The position numbers and the translations under genes were made by a program. Of a stretch of DNA of 64,000 bases, positions 26,298 through 34,621 are shown one piece after another; position 1 is the stretch's first letter, and the number at the start of each line of letters is the position of its first letter. Source of the DNA: Arthrobacter sp. FW305-BF8 (GTDB lineage: Bacteria > Actinomycetota > Actinomycetes > Actinomycetales > Micrococcaceae); contig NZ_CP084561.1 of NCBI RefSeq assembly GCF_021789315.1, forward strand, positions 3,410,001 through 3,474,000. The letters are read 5' to 3'. The notes beneath the pieces are model-generated. The model saw only the letters and a list, made by a program, of their open reading frames with translations. It was not told where the DNA came from and ran no database searches.

Positions 26298-27539
26298 ATG
26301 TCTGAAGCACCGCAGGACCAGATCGCCCCGCTCCTAACCGAAGAAGGATGGGAGCTGCTGGCCTCGCTCGGACCCTACCGGGAAGACGACTCCTTCAGCC
26401 TCAACTCAAGCCTCCGCAAGGGCGGCCACTCCCCCGAACTCGTGTCCGCCGTCCTGACACAGTCACGGCTCCGGACCAGGGCCGAGGCCAAGTTCGGTGA
26501 GTTTGCCCGGCAGATGCTCTTCACCCAGGCCGGCCTGGAGCAGGCCACCCGGCTCAACGTCGCTGCCAGGCACGCCCAGCGCTTTGCCCAGGCTGGCGTC
26601 AGCCACGTTGCGGACCTCGGCTGCGGCCTCGGCGCGGACGCCATGGCCCTGGCATCCCTGGACATCGCCGTGACCGCCGTGGAGGTCGACGAGACCACCG
26701 CCGCCTGCGCCACGATCAACCTCATTCCCTTTCCCCACGCCACGGTGGTCCATTCGGACGCAACGTCCGTGGAGCTGGAGGACGGGGCCGGCGTCTGGCT
26801 GGACCCCGCCCGGCGCACCACCACCACGTCCGGCACCAAGCGGATCTGGGACCCCGAGGCGTTCTCTCCGCCGCTGTCCTTCGTGGAGTCGCTGGCCGCC
26901 GCCGGGCGCGCCGTCGGCGTCAAGATGGGCCCCGGCATGCCGCACGAGTCGGTGCCTGCCGGCTGCGAGGCACAGTGGGTCTCGGTGAACGGCGACGTGA
27001 CGGAAGTCACGCTGTGGTTCAACGCCGTGGCCCGCCCGGGCATCCGCCGGGCCGCCCTGGTCATCGGTGCAGAGGGCGCCGCCGAACTCACCAGCGGGGA
27101 GGAGTTCGACGCCGGACCCGTGGCCCCGGTTGGCCCGGTGGAGGGTTTCCTGTTCGAGCCGGACGGCGCCGTCATCCGCGCCGGGCTCGTGGCAGACCTC
27201 GCCCTCGGACTGGGCGGCCACCTCGTGGACGAGCACATCGCCTACATTTGCGCCCCGGAGCTGGTGGACACGCCGTACGCCCGGGCCTACCGGGTTCTGG
27301 AAGTCATGCCGTACAACGTCAAGGCGCTCAAAGCCTGGGTCCGGGAGAACGGCGTCGGCGTGCTGGACATCAAGAAGCGCGGCACGTCCGTCACTCCTGA
27401 GGAGCTGCGCAGGCAGCTACTGCCGGCAGGCAAGGGGGCGGGTAAAGCCGGCGGCAAGGGCGCAGCCAAGAAGACAGCCACCCTGGTCCTCACCCGGATC
27501 GGGGAAGAAAGAGTGGCTGTCTCCGTGGAGCCCGTGTAA
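26298..27539 (+). CDS. SAM-dependent methyltransferase with THUMP-like domain
   Basis: 413 residues. Class I methyltransferase motif I is VADLGCGLGADAMALA (about 104-119), followed by an acidic residue in VTAVEVDETTAACATIN, and VWLDPARRTTTT in the motif IV position. The C-terminal region (EVMPYNVKALKAWVRENGVGVLDIKKRG) matches the THUMP-like domain of an uncharacterised actinobacterial family, ending in a Lys/Gly/Ala linker and a short beta-rich end. THUMP domains suggest an RNA substrate; this is inference. ATG 26298 follows TAGGCT by 7 nt: probably leaderless. Confidence 0.85.
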   Translation: MSEAPQDQIAPLLTEEGWELLASLGPYREDDSFSLNSSLRKGGHSPELVSAVLTQSRLRTRAEAKFGEFARQMLFTQAGLEQATRLNVAARHAQRFAQAGVSHVADLGCGLGADAMALASLDIAVTAVEVDETTAACATINLIPFPHATVVHSDATSVELEDGAGVWLDPARRTTTTSGTKRIWDPEAFSPPLSFVESLAAAGRAVGVKMGPGMPHESVPAGCEAQWVSVNGDVTEVTLWFNAVARPGIRRAALVIGAEGAAELTSGEEFDAGPVAPVGPVEGFLFEPDGAVIRAGLVADLALGLGGHLVDEHIAYICAPELVDTPYARAYRVLEVMPYNVKALKAWVRENGVGVLDIKKRGTSVTPEELRRQLLPAGKGAGKAGGKGAAKKTATLVLTRIGEERVAVSVEPV

Positions 27540-27558
27540 CCGCTGGCTGCTACAGGGC

Positions 27559-28386
27559 TTACTGGGCGCGGACGAACGCTTCGGCGTCGCGGACCTGCTC
27601 CTCGGTGGGGCGGATTCCCGTGTACAGCACAAACTGCTCCAGCGCCTGAATCGTGGCCACCTCCGCTCCGGTGATGACCTGCTTGCCGGCCGCCCGCGCC
27701 GCCTTGATGAGCGGTGTTTCTGCCGGCAGCGCCACGACGTCGAAGACGATCTTGGCGGCCTCGATGGTTTCAGCGGGGAAGGACAGCGCGTCCGCCTCCG
27801 GTCCCCCGGCCATCCCCACCGGCGTGACGTTGATGACCATGTCCGCTGTGGCCTCCGGGCCGCTGCCTAGCTCGGCGCGCCAGGCAAAGCCGTATAGATC
27901 GGCGAGCGCCCGGCCGGTTGCTTCGTTGCGGGCGATGATGGTCACGTCCTTGAACCCCGCGTCGCGCAGGGCCGCGGCTGTGGCCTTCGCCATGCCGCCG
28001 GCGCCCTTGAGCAGCACCGATGACCCGGCAGGAACGGCGTTGCCCTCCAGCAGCTGCTCGATCGCCGTGTAGTCCGTGTTGTACGCCGTCAGGCGGCCGC
28101 CGTCGTTGACGATGGTGTTGACGGAATCGATGGCCTTGGCGGACGGGTCCATGGCGTCCACCAGGGCGATCACGTCCTCCTTGTAGGGCATGGAGACGGC
28201 GCAGCCGCGGATCCCCAGGCCGCGGACGCCCGCGATCGCCTGGGCTAGGTCGGTGGGCGCGAAGGCCTTGTAGATCCAGTTGAGGCCCAGCTGGTCGTAC
28301 AGGTGGTTGTGGAAGCGGGTCCCGTTGTTGCTCGGCCGGGCCGAGAGGGAAATGCACAGGGTCATGTCTTTATTCAGAATCGGCAC
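27559..28386 (-). CDS. Shikimate 5-dehydrogenase-like protein
   Basis: 275 residues. The substrate domain has ISLSARPSNNGTRFHNHLY (the S-x-S region), Lys69 in AVSMPYKEDV and Asp105 in AYNTDYTAIE, which pair in catalysis in AroE. The Rossmann part has LKGAGGMAKATAAAL and INVTPVGMAGG. It could be a quinate/shikimate dehydrogenase paralogue rather than the aromatic-pathway AroE, as no other aro gene is near. GTG 28386 has TTTAAT 6 nt upstream (leaderless) and GGAGGG directly before it; ATG 28365 is an alternative. Converges with the methyltransferase gene, 19 bp apart. Confidence 0.85.
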   Translation of the reverse strand: MPILNKDMTLCISLSARPSNNGTRFHNHLYDQLGLNWIYKAFAPTDLAQAIAGVRGLGIRGCAVSMPYKEDVIALVDAMDPSAKAIDSVNTIVNDGGRLTAYNTDYTAIEQLLEGNAVPAGSSVLLKGAGGMAKATAAALRDAGFKDVTIIARNEATGRALADLYGFAWRAELGSGPEATADMVINVTPVGMAGGPEADALSFPAETIEAAKIVFDVVALPAETPLIKAARAAGKQVITGAEVATIQALEQFVLYTGIRPTEEQVRDAEAFVRAQ

Positions 28387-28432
28387 CCCTCCATTAAACG
28401 GCGGGGCCGGGTTTATTACCTGAAGCCGGTTG

Positions 28433-30244
28433 TTATTTGCAGCCCGTGCCGGCCCGGTAGGGTCCGACGGCGGCCGGCAGCTTTCCGGGGGCGGTGGCCT
28501 TCCCCATCAGGACGGCCAGCAGCGCCTTGTACGCTCCGGGCGTGCGGCCGTAGAGGGCGATCTTCGTGGGCGCGACGGACTGCGCCAAGGGCCACGGGGC
28601 ATCCAGTGCCACCGCAATGTCGCCCTTCGCGGGGCCGCCACCATAGCCGATGAGAGCGACCAGGGGCCCCGTTCCGAGCGCGATCCCCGCGTCCTTGGCC
28701 GCGGCGGCGAAGCGGGCCCGGTCCACTGCCGTGCCGCCCGCCACCCGGACGTGGCCGGCCACGGAGGCGCCCTTGCATCTCCCCGTGACCACCGTGATGG
28801 CCCGCGCCGAGACCTTTGCGGAAAGCGCCTCGCCGCTTCCCGGCGCTGCCGTCGGCTGCGGCTGGGCCGTCCGGCCCCGCCAGATCATCATGGTGACCAC
28901 GCGGCGGGCCGCCTCCTCGAGTCGTGACAGCGGGAGCTTCCCCCCGGTGACCGCCCTGACGACGGCGGCATGAGCGGCGGCTGCATCCGCCGGCATCAGC
29001 AGCAGGTCTGCCCCGGCTGCCAGCGCGGCCGGCGCTGCGGAACCGTGGGGATGGCGGCCTGTCACCGCGCCCATGTTCAGCCCGTCCGTGACCGCCACGC
29101 CCTTGAATCCCAGGCCGCGCAACGCAGAGTACGTCGCCTTTGAGAGGGACGCGGGCACGCCCGGATCAAGGGCGCGTGTGGCAATGTGGCCGGTCATGAC
29201 CATCGGTGCTCCCGCCTTGACCGCGGCCTGGAACGGCTTCCAGTCCCGCGCCTTCAACTGCGCGAGGGTGGCGTTCTGGACGGGGAGGTCCTTGTGGGAA
29301 TCGGTGGTCACCGAACCGTGCCCGGGAAAATGCTTGACGGCGGGCAGCACGCCGCCGGCCAGCATGCCTTTGGCGAAGCCGGCACTCAACGATGCGGCGG
29401 CACGGGCGTCGGCGGACAGGGACCGCGCCCCGATGGTGGGATCAGCGGGGCCCATGGTGACGTCGGCCGCGGGGGCGAAGTCCACGGTGAAACCCAGGGG
29501 CGCGAGTTCCGCCGCCAGCCCGGTGCCGGCCTCGGCCGCGAGGGGCACGCTGCCGGCGGCGCCGTAGCTCATGGGCGTGGGCCAGCGGGTCAGCGGAGCG
29601 CCGACGCGGCTCACCGCTCCGCCTTCCTGGTCAACGCCGATCAGGCCGGGCCAGGTGCGGCCGCCGGAGCGGGACGCGTTGTCCAGCCGGCGCGTCACCC
29701 CCGCCAGCGCCCGGACGTCCACCAGGCCGGTGGCTGTTCCGGGCACGTTGTCGGCCATGATCATGGACCCGGCCAGGTGAAGCCGTTCCACCGTGGCGGC
29801 CTGGGTTTCGTGGTCAAGGCCGGTGTAGAAGGGCAGGAGCACCTGCCCGGCCTTCTCCTCCAGGGTCATTGTGGCCACCGCCGCGGCGGCCGCGTCGGCG
29901 TCCCGCTGCTGCGGGCCCCAGCCCAGCGCCGCCCTGTCCTTCGGTGCGGGCGCCGCCGTGGACGGGGCCTGACTCGGTGTATTTTCCTGGGGTGAACCGG
30001 GGTGCGGTGCAGAACTCTGTGCCGTCTGCGGCGAGCCGGAAGCGGAAGCCGCGGGCGCCGTCGTCGTTCCCTCTCCTGGGTCGGGTGCTGCCGGCGTACA
30101 CGACGCAACCGCGAACAGCGCCGCGAGCGCTGCCGCAGACGCCGCCGGTGCGTTGCGCGCACGTGCACTGCCGGGACGTTTCCTGGGGGATGTGGGGCGG
30201 CTGGTGGTGTGAACACTCTCACGCGCCCTGTGTAGCCAAGCCAT
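28433..30244 (-). CDS. GH3 beta-N-acetylhexosaminidase-type lipoprotein
   Basis: 603 residues. Signal peptide ending in lipobox AVASC (Cys near residue 49), then a Pro/Ser/Thr/Ala linker to about residue 105. The GH3 barrel includes GLIGVDQEGGAVSRVGAPLT, KHFPGHGSVTTDSHKDLPV (the NagZ-type His/Asp acid-base dyad) and VAVTDGLNMGAV with nucleophile Asp387. The C-terminal domain begins after LSRLEEAARRVV. NagZ-like enzymes release GlcNAc from peptidoglycan fragments; here it would act outside the cell. ATG 30244 is preferred over GTG 30247 because TAGCAT lies 7 nt upstream. Confidence 0.9.
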   Translation of the reverse strand: MAWLHRARESVHTTSRPTSPRKRPGSARARNAPAASAAALAALFAVASCTPAAPDPGEGTTTAPAASASGSPQTAQSSAPHPGSPQENTPSQAPSTAAPAPKDRAALGWGPQQRDADAAAAAVATMTLEEKAGQVLLPFYTGLDHETQAATVERLHLAGSMIMADNVPGTATGLVDVRALAGVTRRLDNASRSGGRTWPGLIGVDQEGGAVSRVGAPLTRWPTPMSYGAAGSVPLAAEAGTGLAAELAPLGFTVDFAPAADVTMGPADPTIGARSLSADARAAASLSAGFAKGMLAGGVLPAVKHFPGHGSVTTDSHKDLPVQNATLAQLKARDWKPFQAAVKAGAPMVMTGHIATRALDPGVPASLSKATYSALRGLGFKGVAVTDGLNMGAVTGRHPHGSAAPAALAAGADLLLMPADAAAAHAAVVRAVTGGKLPLSRLEEAARRVVTMMIWRGRTAQPQPTAAPGSGEALSAKVSARAITVVTGRCKGASVAGHVRVAGGTAVDRARFAAAAKDAGIALGTGPLVALIGYGGGPAKGDIAVALDAPWPLAQSVAPTKIALYGRTPGAYKALLAVLMGKATAPGKLPAAVGPYRAGTGCK

Positions 30245-30359
30245 CACTTCGATGCTACCCCTGCACTAGACTTGGATGACCGTTCCCCTGCCAGCCGTTC
30301 GCCAGGAACGGACGGCGACCGGACCCGACGTCATTAGGCCAGCACACAGCGAGGAACAC

Positions 30360-31511
30360 ATGAAGATTGATTTCGCTTCATCCAGGCAATCAACTCTTGG
30401 TGTGGAATGGGAACTCGCGCTGGTGGATTCGCAGACCGGTGAACTGTCGTCCGTGGCCAACGAGGTCCTGCGCGGGGTCGTGGCACGCCACCCCGAGCTG
30501 AACGAGGATGACGAGCATCCCCACATCAAGCAGGAGCTGCTGCTTAACACCGTGGAGCTGGTAACCGGCATCTGCGAGACCGCCGCGGAAGCGAAGGAAG
30601 ACCTCGCCCGTTCCCTGGCCGCCGTCCGCGAAGTGACGGACCCGATGGGCGTGGAAGTGTTCTGCGCCGGTAGCCACCCGTTCAGCCCGCCGCAGCTGCA
30701 GCCGGTCACGGACAAGGAACGCTACGCCAAGCTGATCGACCGCACGCAGTGGTGGGGCCGGCAGATGGTCATCTACGGAGTACACGTCCATGTTGGCCTG
30801 GACCGGCGCAGCAAGGTCCTCCCCGTGCTCGACGGCCTGGTCAACTACTTCCCGCATTTCCAGGCCCTGTCCGCGTCCAGCCCGTTCTGGGGCGGCGAGG
30901 ACACCGGCTACGCCTCGCACCGCGCCCTCATGTTCCAGCAGCTGCCGACGGCGGGGCTGCCCTTCCAGTTCGCCAGTTGGGAAGAGTACGAGTCCTACGT
31001 CCAGGACATGTTTACCACCGGCGTGATCGACACCATCTCGGAGATCCGCTGGGACATCCGCCCCGTGCCGGCCCTCGGAACCATTGAGATGCGCATCTGC
31101 GACGGCCTGGCCACACTGGAGGAAGTGGGCGCCGTGGCAGCCCTGACGCAGTGCCTGGTCCACGAGTTCTCCACCATCCTCGACGCCGGCGGCAGCATTC
31201 CCACCATGCCGCCCTGGCACGTCCAGGAAAACAAGTGGCGGGCCGCCCGCTACGGCATGGATGCGATCATCATCCTAGACGCCGAGGGCAACGAGCAGCT
31301 CGTCACCGACCACCTGTTGGAGACACTCAACCGGCTCGAACCGATTGCCGCAAAGCTGCGCTGCTCCGATGAGCTGGCCGACGTCGAAAAGATCATCAGC
31401 CGCGGCGCCGGGTACCAGCGCCAGCGCCGGGTGGCCGCCGAGAGCGGCGGAAACCTGCAGGCCGTGGTCCTCGACCTCGTAAAGCAGATGCGGAACGGCC
31501 CCACCGCGTAA
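30360..31511 (+). CDS. YbdK-type carboxylate-amine ligase (GCS2 family)
   Basis: 383 residues, the usual length. The start FASSRQSTLGVEWELALVD is the GCS2/YbdK signature; QELLLNTVELVTGICETA and YGVHVHVGLDRR are conserved, with RWDIRPVPALGTIEMRICD later. The family forms gamma-glutamyl or similar amide bonds with ATP and has weak glutamate-cysteine ligase activity in E. coli; the product here is unknown. As mycothiol (MshA, Ino1) is the thiol of this lineage, glutathione synthesis is unlikely. Start ATG 30360 has GAGGAAC upstream. Confidence 0.85.
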   Translation: MKIDFASSRQSTLGVEWELALVDSQTGELSSVANEVLRGVVARHPELNEDDEHPHIKQELLLNTVELVTGICETAAEAKEDLARSLAAVREVTDPMGVEVFCAGSHPFSPPQLQPVTDKERYAKLIDRTQWWGRQMVIYGVHVHVGLDRRSKVLPVLDGLVNYFPHFQALSASSPFWGGEDTGYASHRALMFQQLPTAGLPFQFASWEEYESYVQDMFTTGVIDTISEIRWDIRPVPALGTIEMRICDGLATLEEVGAVAALTQCLVHEFSTILDAGGSIPTMPPWHVQENKWRAARYGMDAIIILDAEGNEQLVTDHLLETLNRLEPIAAKLRCSDELADVEKIISRGAGYQRQRRVAAESGGNLQAVVLDLVKQMRNGPTA

Positions 31512-31565
31512 CCCGACGTCCGCTCTCGCCTCCGCGTCACCCAACCTCCGCGGGGCGGGCCCAAC

Positions 31566-31619
31566 TAGGTAGCAGTTGAGGGCGTTCCCAGCTCTCAGAA
31601 CGCCCTGATCTGCGACCTA
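31566..31619. terminator. Long imperfect inverted repeat over the tsaD stop
   Basis: Outer arms TAGGTAGCAG / CTGCGACCTA (9 of 10 pair) and inner arms AGGGCGTTC / GAACGCCCT (perfect), with 3-nt internal gaps and a 10-nt loop. The tsaD stop codon (31595-31597) is in the loop. No T-run follows on either strand, so it may stabilise mRNA ends or act as a repeat element rather than a classical terminator. Confidence 0.6.
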
Positions 31620-32755
31620 CTTGGCGCCGAGACCGTGGTCACCGGCATGGAGGAGTCCGGCGCGAAGCTGATTCCGCTGGGTTCGATGCCCGCCATCACC
31701 AGCTGCGCTCCGAGCGCGGCCACCATCGCGCCGTTGTCCGTGCACAGATCCAGCGGCGGAACGTGCAGCGTGATGCCGGCGGCCGAGCAGCGCTGTTCTG
31801 TCAGCTGCCGCAGCCGCGAATTCGCGGCCACTCCCCCGCCCAGCAGCACATCCGTGATGCCACGCTCCCGGCAGGCCAGGACCGCCTTGGAGGTAATGAC
31901 GTCCACCACGGCTTCCTGGAATGCTGCTGCGATGTCCGCAACCGGCACGGGATCACCCGCGGCTTCGAACTGCTCCACGCAGCGGGCCACCGCGGTCTTC
32001 AGGCCGCTGAAGGACCAGTCGTAGCGGTGCTTGCCGGGCTCTTCCGCGGTGCCCATGTATTTGGGCTGCGTCAGTCCGCGCGGGAACCTGATGGCCTTGG
32101 CGTTGCCTTCGCGCGCCAGCCGGTCAATGGCCGGGCCGCCGGGATAGCCGAGGCCGAGGATCCTGGCGACCTTGTCGTACGCCTCGCCGGCGGCGTCGTC
32201 GATGGTGGAACCGAGCAACTCGACGTCGTCCGTGATGCGGCGGATCCGCAAAATCTCGGTGTGCCCGCCGGAAACCAGCAGGGCGCCAAGGTTGTCGGGA
32301 AGTTTGGGCTTGCCGGGCAGAATGCGATGGTCCGCGCCGCCGCCGGTGTTGCCGTCCGTTCCGACGCCGGGCCGCGGGTTGAGCAGGCCGACCCCCACAT
32401 GGGCCACCAGGTGGTTAATGGCGTAGAGCGGTTTGCCGGTGGCGACGGCGAGCGCCTTGGCGGCGCACACGCCAACCATCAATGCACCCGCCAGCCCCGG
32501 ACCGGACGTCACGGCGATGGCGTCGATCTCGTCCAGCGTCACGTCTGCCTCGGCCAGTGCGGCCTTCAGGGCTGGAACGAAGGCGTCCAGGTGGGCGCGT
32601 GAGGCAATTTCGGGGATGACCCCGCCAAACCGGACGTGCTCCTCCATGGACGAGGACACCGTGTTGGTCAGGAGTTCTGTGCCGCGGACGATACCTACGC
32701 CCGTTTCGTCGCACGATGACTCAATGCCGAGTACTAGCGGCTGCGTGCGGTTCAT
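31595..32755 (-). CDS. tsaD: tRNA N6-adenosine threonylcarbamoyltransferase
   Basis: 386 residues. Transfers threonylcarbamoyl to A37 of ANN-decoding tRNAs (t6A) with TsaB and TsaE. ASKHA-fold motifs: VLGIESSCDETGVGIV at the start, iron/zinc ligands His115 and His119 in INHLVAHVG, and VSGGHTEILRI. The protein is about 50 residues longer than E. coli TsaD; part of the excess is a Gly/Pro-rich insertion (about 124-150) between the HxxxH motif and LGALLVSGGHT. The start overlaps rimI by 4 bp; last gene of the alr-tsaE-tsaB-rimI-tsaD unit. Confidence 0.96.
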   Translation of the reverse strand: MNRTQPLVLGIESSCDETGVGIVRGTELLTNTVSSSMEEHVRFGGVIPEIASRAHLDAFVPALKAALAEADVTLDEIDAIAVTSGPGLAGALMVGVCAAKALAVATGKPLYAINHLVAHVGVGLLNPRPGVGTDGNTGGGADHRILPGKPKLPDNLGALLVSGGHTEILRIRRITDDVELLGSTIDDAAGEAYDKVARILGLGYPGGPAIDRLAREGNAKAIRFPRGLTQPKYMGTAEEPGKHRYDWSFSGLKTAVARCVEQFEAAGDPVPVADIAAAFQEAVVDVITSKAVLACRERGITDVLLGGGVAANSRLRQLTEQRCSAAGITLHVPPLDLCTDNGAMVAALGAQLVMAGIEPSGISFAPDSSMPVTTVSAPSRSQIRAF

Positions 32756-33351
32756 TTCTGGTCTGCCTCCGTCGGAGCGGTATCGCCGGCGCGGCCGGCT
32801 TCGTCGGTCTGCCCAGGCTGGGGTTCGGCGTCATGCACGACGTCCTGGTGCACGATGTCACGGTGCACAGCGAGCACGTCCTCCAGCTGAAGACGCATGA
32901 TCAGGGCATCGACGCCGTCGCGGTAGTACTTTTTCCGCACGTGGATCTGCTCGAACCCGAAGCGGATGTACAGCTGCTGGGCGCGCGGGTTGTCGGCCCG
33001 GACCTCCAGCAGGATGTCGGCTGCGCCGCGGCGCCGCCCCTCGGCGATCAGGTCGGTGAGGAGCGCCGTGCCGATGCCCCTGCCCTCATACTCGGGAACC
33101 ACGGCGATGGTCTGGACGTCGGCGATCGGCTCCACGCACATCAGTCCCGCATAGCCGACGATGCCGTCCGCAGCCTCCGCCACGAAGTACCGGCGGGTTT
33201 CGGGCTGCACCAGTTCGTCCCAGAACATCTGCAGCGGCCATGCGTCCACCGGGAACAGCCGGACCTCCAGCTCGTGAACGGCAGGGATGTCCGCAGGAAG
33301 CATGTCGCGGATGGTCACGCCCGAGTCCAGCCGGCGGGGCAGGACGTTCAC
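32752..33351 (-). CDS. rimI: Ribosomal protein alanine N-acetyltransferase
   Basis: 199 residues. GNAT fold with IADVQTIAVVPEYEGRGIGTAL (acetyl-CoA loop) and ILLEVRADNPRAQQLYIRFGF, hallmarks of RimI. RimI acetylates the N-terminus of S18 in E. coli. About 45 C-terminal residues beyond the GNAT domain are hydrophilic (His/Gln/Asp-rich) and probably disordered. It overlaps both tsaB and tsaD by 4 bp, the arrangement seen throughout actinobacteria. Confidence 0.93.
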   Translation of the reverse strand: MNVLPRRLDSGVTIRDMLPADIPAVHELEVRLFPVDAWPLQMFWDELVQPETRRYFVAEAADGIVGYAGLMCVEPIADVQTIAVVPEYEGRGIGTALLTDLIAEGRRRGAADILLEVRADNPRAQQLYIRFGFEQIHVRKKYYRDGVDALIMRLQLEDVLAVHRDIVHQDVVHDAEPQPGQTDEAGRAGDTAPTEADQK

Positions 33352-34019
33352 AGGGCACGCTTCCGAGGGCCGGGGACCTGCGCGTCGGATTCACGGAGGT
33401 AGAGGGGCGTGGAGTCCAGGAGCTCCTCGTCGGCCTCCAGCCTCGCCAGCGCAAACTGGCCCAGATACAGCGCGTCAGGCTGTTCAGTGCTGAAGTCCGG
33501 ATCCGCGCGGAGGGCCTCGGGGTAGAGCCCGGCGCCCGCGCCGTAGGCCGGGAGGTCGGGGAGGTCCGCGGCGAAGCCCACGTGCGGGCCGTCCGTAAGC
33601 TTTGGCAGCTGGCCCGCCGCCAGGGTGTAGCGCGCCCAGTAGACCTCTTTGCGCCGGGCGTCCGTGGCAACGAGGAACTCGGCCGGCGCATCGGTGGACT
33701 CGGCCACTTCGAGGGCGACGGCGTCGAGGCTCATCATGCCGTGCAGCGGGGTGTTCCAGACAAAGGCGAGGGTACGCGCCGTCGCAATGCCGGACCGGAG
33801 CCCGGTGAAGGGACCGGGGCCAACGCCTACAACGATCGCGTCGATGTCGGCCCCGGTCACCCCGGCGTCTGCCAGCAAGCGTTCGATTCCGGGCGCAAGG
33901 ACCTCGGCGTGGCTCCTCGTGTCCTCAGTGGAGAAGCTGCCCACCACGCCTTCCAGGGCGTCGTCCGACACCAGCGCGGCGCTGGCCACGGCTGAGGTGT
34001 CAATGGCAAGAATAAGCAT
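33348..34019 (-). CDS. tsaB: t6A biosynthesis protein TsaB
   Basis: 223 residues. Starts LILAIDTSAVASAALV and has VGVGPGPFTGLRSGIATARTLAF, the TsaB signature. TsaB forms the scaffold of the TsaBDE complex. ATG 34019 shares its A with the tsaE stop (TGATG), implying translational coupling. The frame is open upstream for 210 nt, but that stretch is antisense-free tsaE coding in another frame. Confidence 0.94.
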   Translation of the reverse strand: MLILAIDTSAVASAALVSDDALEGVVGSFSTEDTRSHAEVLAPGIERLLADAGVTGADIDAIVVGVGPGPFTGLRSGIATARTLAFVWNTPLHGMMSLDAVALEVAESTDAPAEFLVATDARRKEVYWARYTLAAGQLPKLTDGPHVGFAADLPDLPAYGAGAGLYPEALRADPDFSTEQPDALYLGQFALARLEADEELLDSTPLYLRESDAQVPGPRKRAL

Positions 34020-34621
34020 CAGGAGATTCCTTCCGCGGCGAGAGCGGGCTGTTCCGCCCAGCGCGGCCCGAAGCCGCGGATGATAATGGTGCGTGGTTCG
34101 TCGTCGTCCTCGGACTCGAAGTCCAGGGCTCCGTTCCCGGTATGGTGGGCCGCGGCGGCGCCGCCCAGCTGGCGGTGCAGCTCCACCTCGAGCCGGCTCT
34201 CGGTCAGGTGCTCCACGCGGTCCCGGCCCCACTCCACCACAGTCACGGCAGAGTCCAGCGTGTTCTCCAGGTCAATGTCGTCGATTTCCGACGCCGATCC
34301 CAGCCGGTAGGCGTCCACGTGCACCAGGTCCGGCCCGCCCGGGCGCGGCCCGTCGGGGAGGTTGGGGTGAATGCGCACCAGCACGAACGTCGGGGAAATG
34401 ATGCCCTCACGGACGCCCAGGCCCTCACCGAGGCCCTGCGTGAAGGTGGTCTTGCCGGCGCCCAGTTCGCCCGTGAGCACCAGGAGGTCCCCGGCCCGGA
34501 GCACCTCTGCCAGAGCCGCGCCGAGCGCGTGCGTCTGGTCCGCCGTCGTGACCGTCAGGTTCTGGACCCACAGTGGAGCACTGCCGGTTTCCGGGATGCC
34601 GCCGGTTTCCGGAACACTCAT
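34019..34621 (-). CDS. tsaE: t6A biosynthesis ATPase TsaE
   Basis: 200 residues. P-loop LTGELGAGKTTFTQGLGEGL (Walker A about 51-59), SPTFVLVRIH, HVDAYRLGSASEIDDI and VTVVEWGRD are TsaE motifs. It is longer than E. coli TsaE (153), with a C-terminal extension containing FESEDDDEPRTIIIRGFG. ATP hydrolysis drives the TsaBD cycle. Overlaps alr by 4 bp and tsaB by 1. Confidence 0.94.
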   Translation of the reverse strand: MSVPETGGIPETGSAPLWVQNLTVTTADQTHALGAALAEVLRAGDLLVLTGELGAGKTTFTQGLGEGLGVREGIISPTFVLVRIHPNLPDGPRPGGPDLVHVDAYRLGSASEIDDIDLENTLDSAVTVVEWGRDRVEHLTESRLEVELHRQLGGAAAAHHTGNGALDFESEDDDEPRTIIIRGFGPRWAEQPALAAEGIS

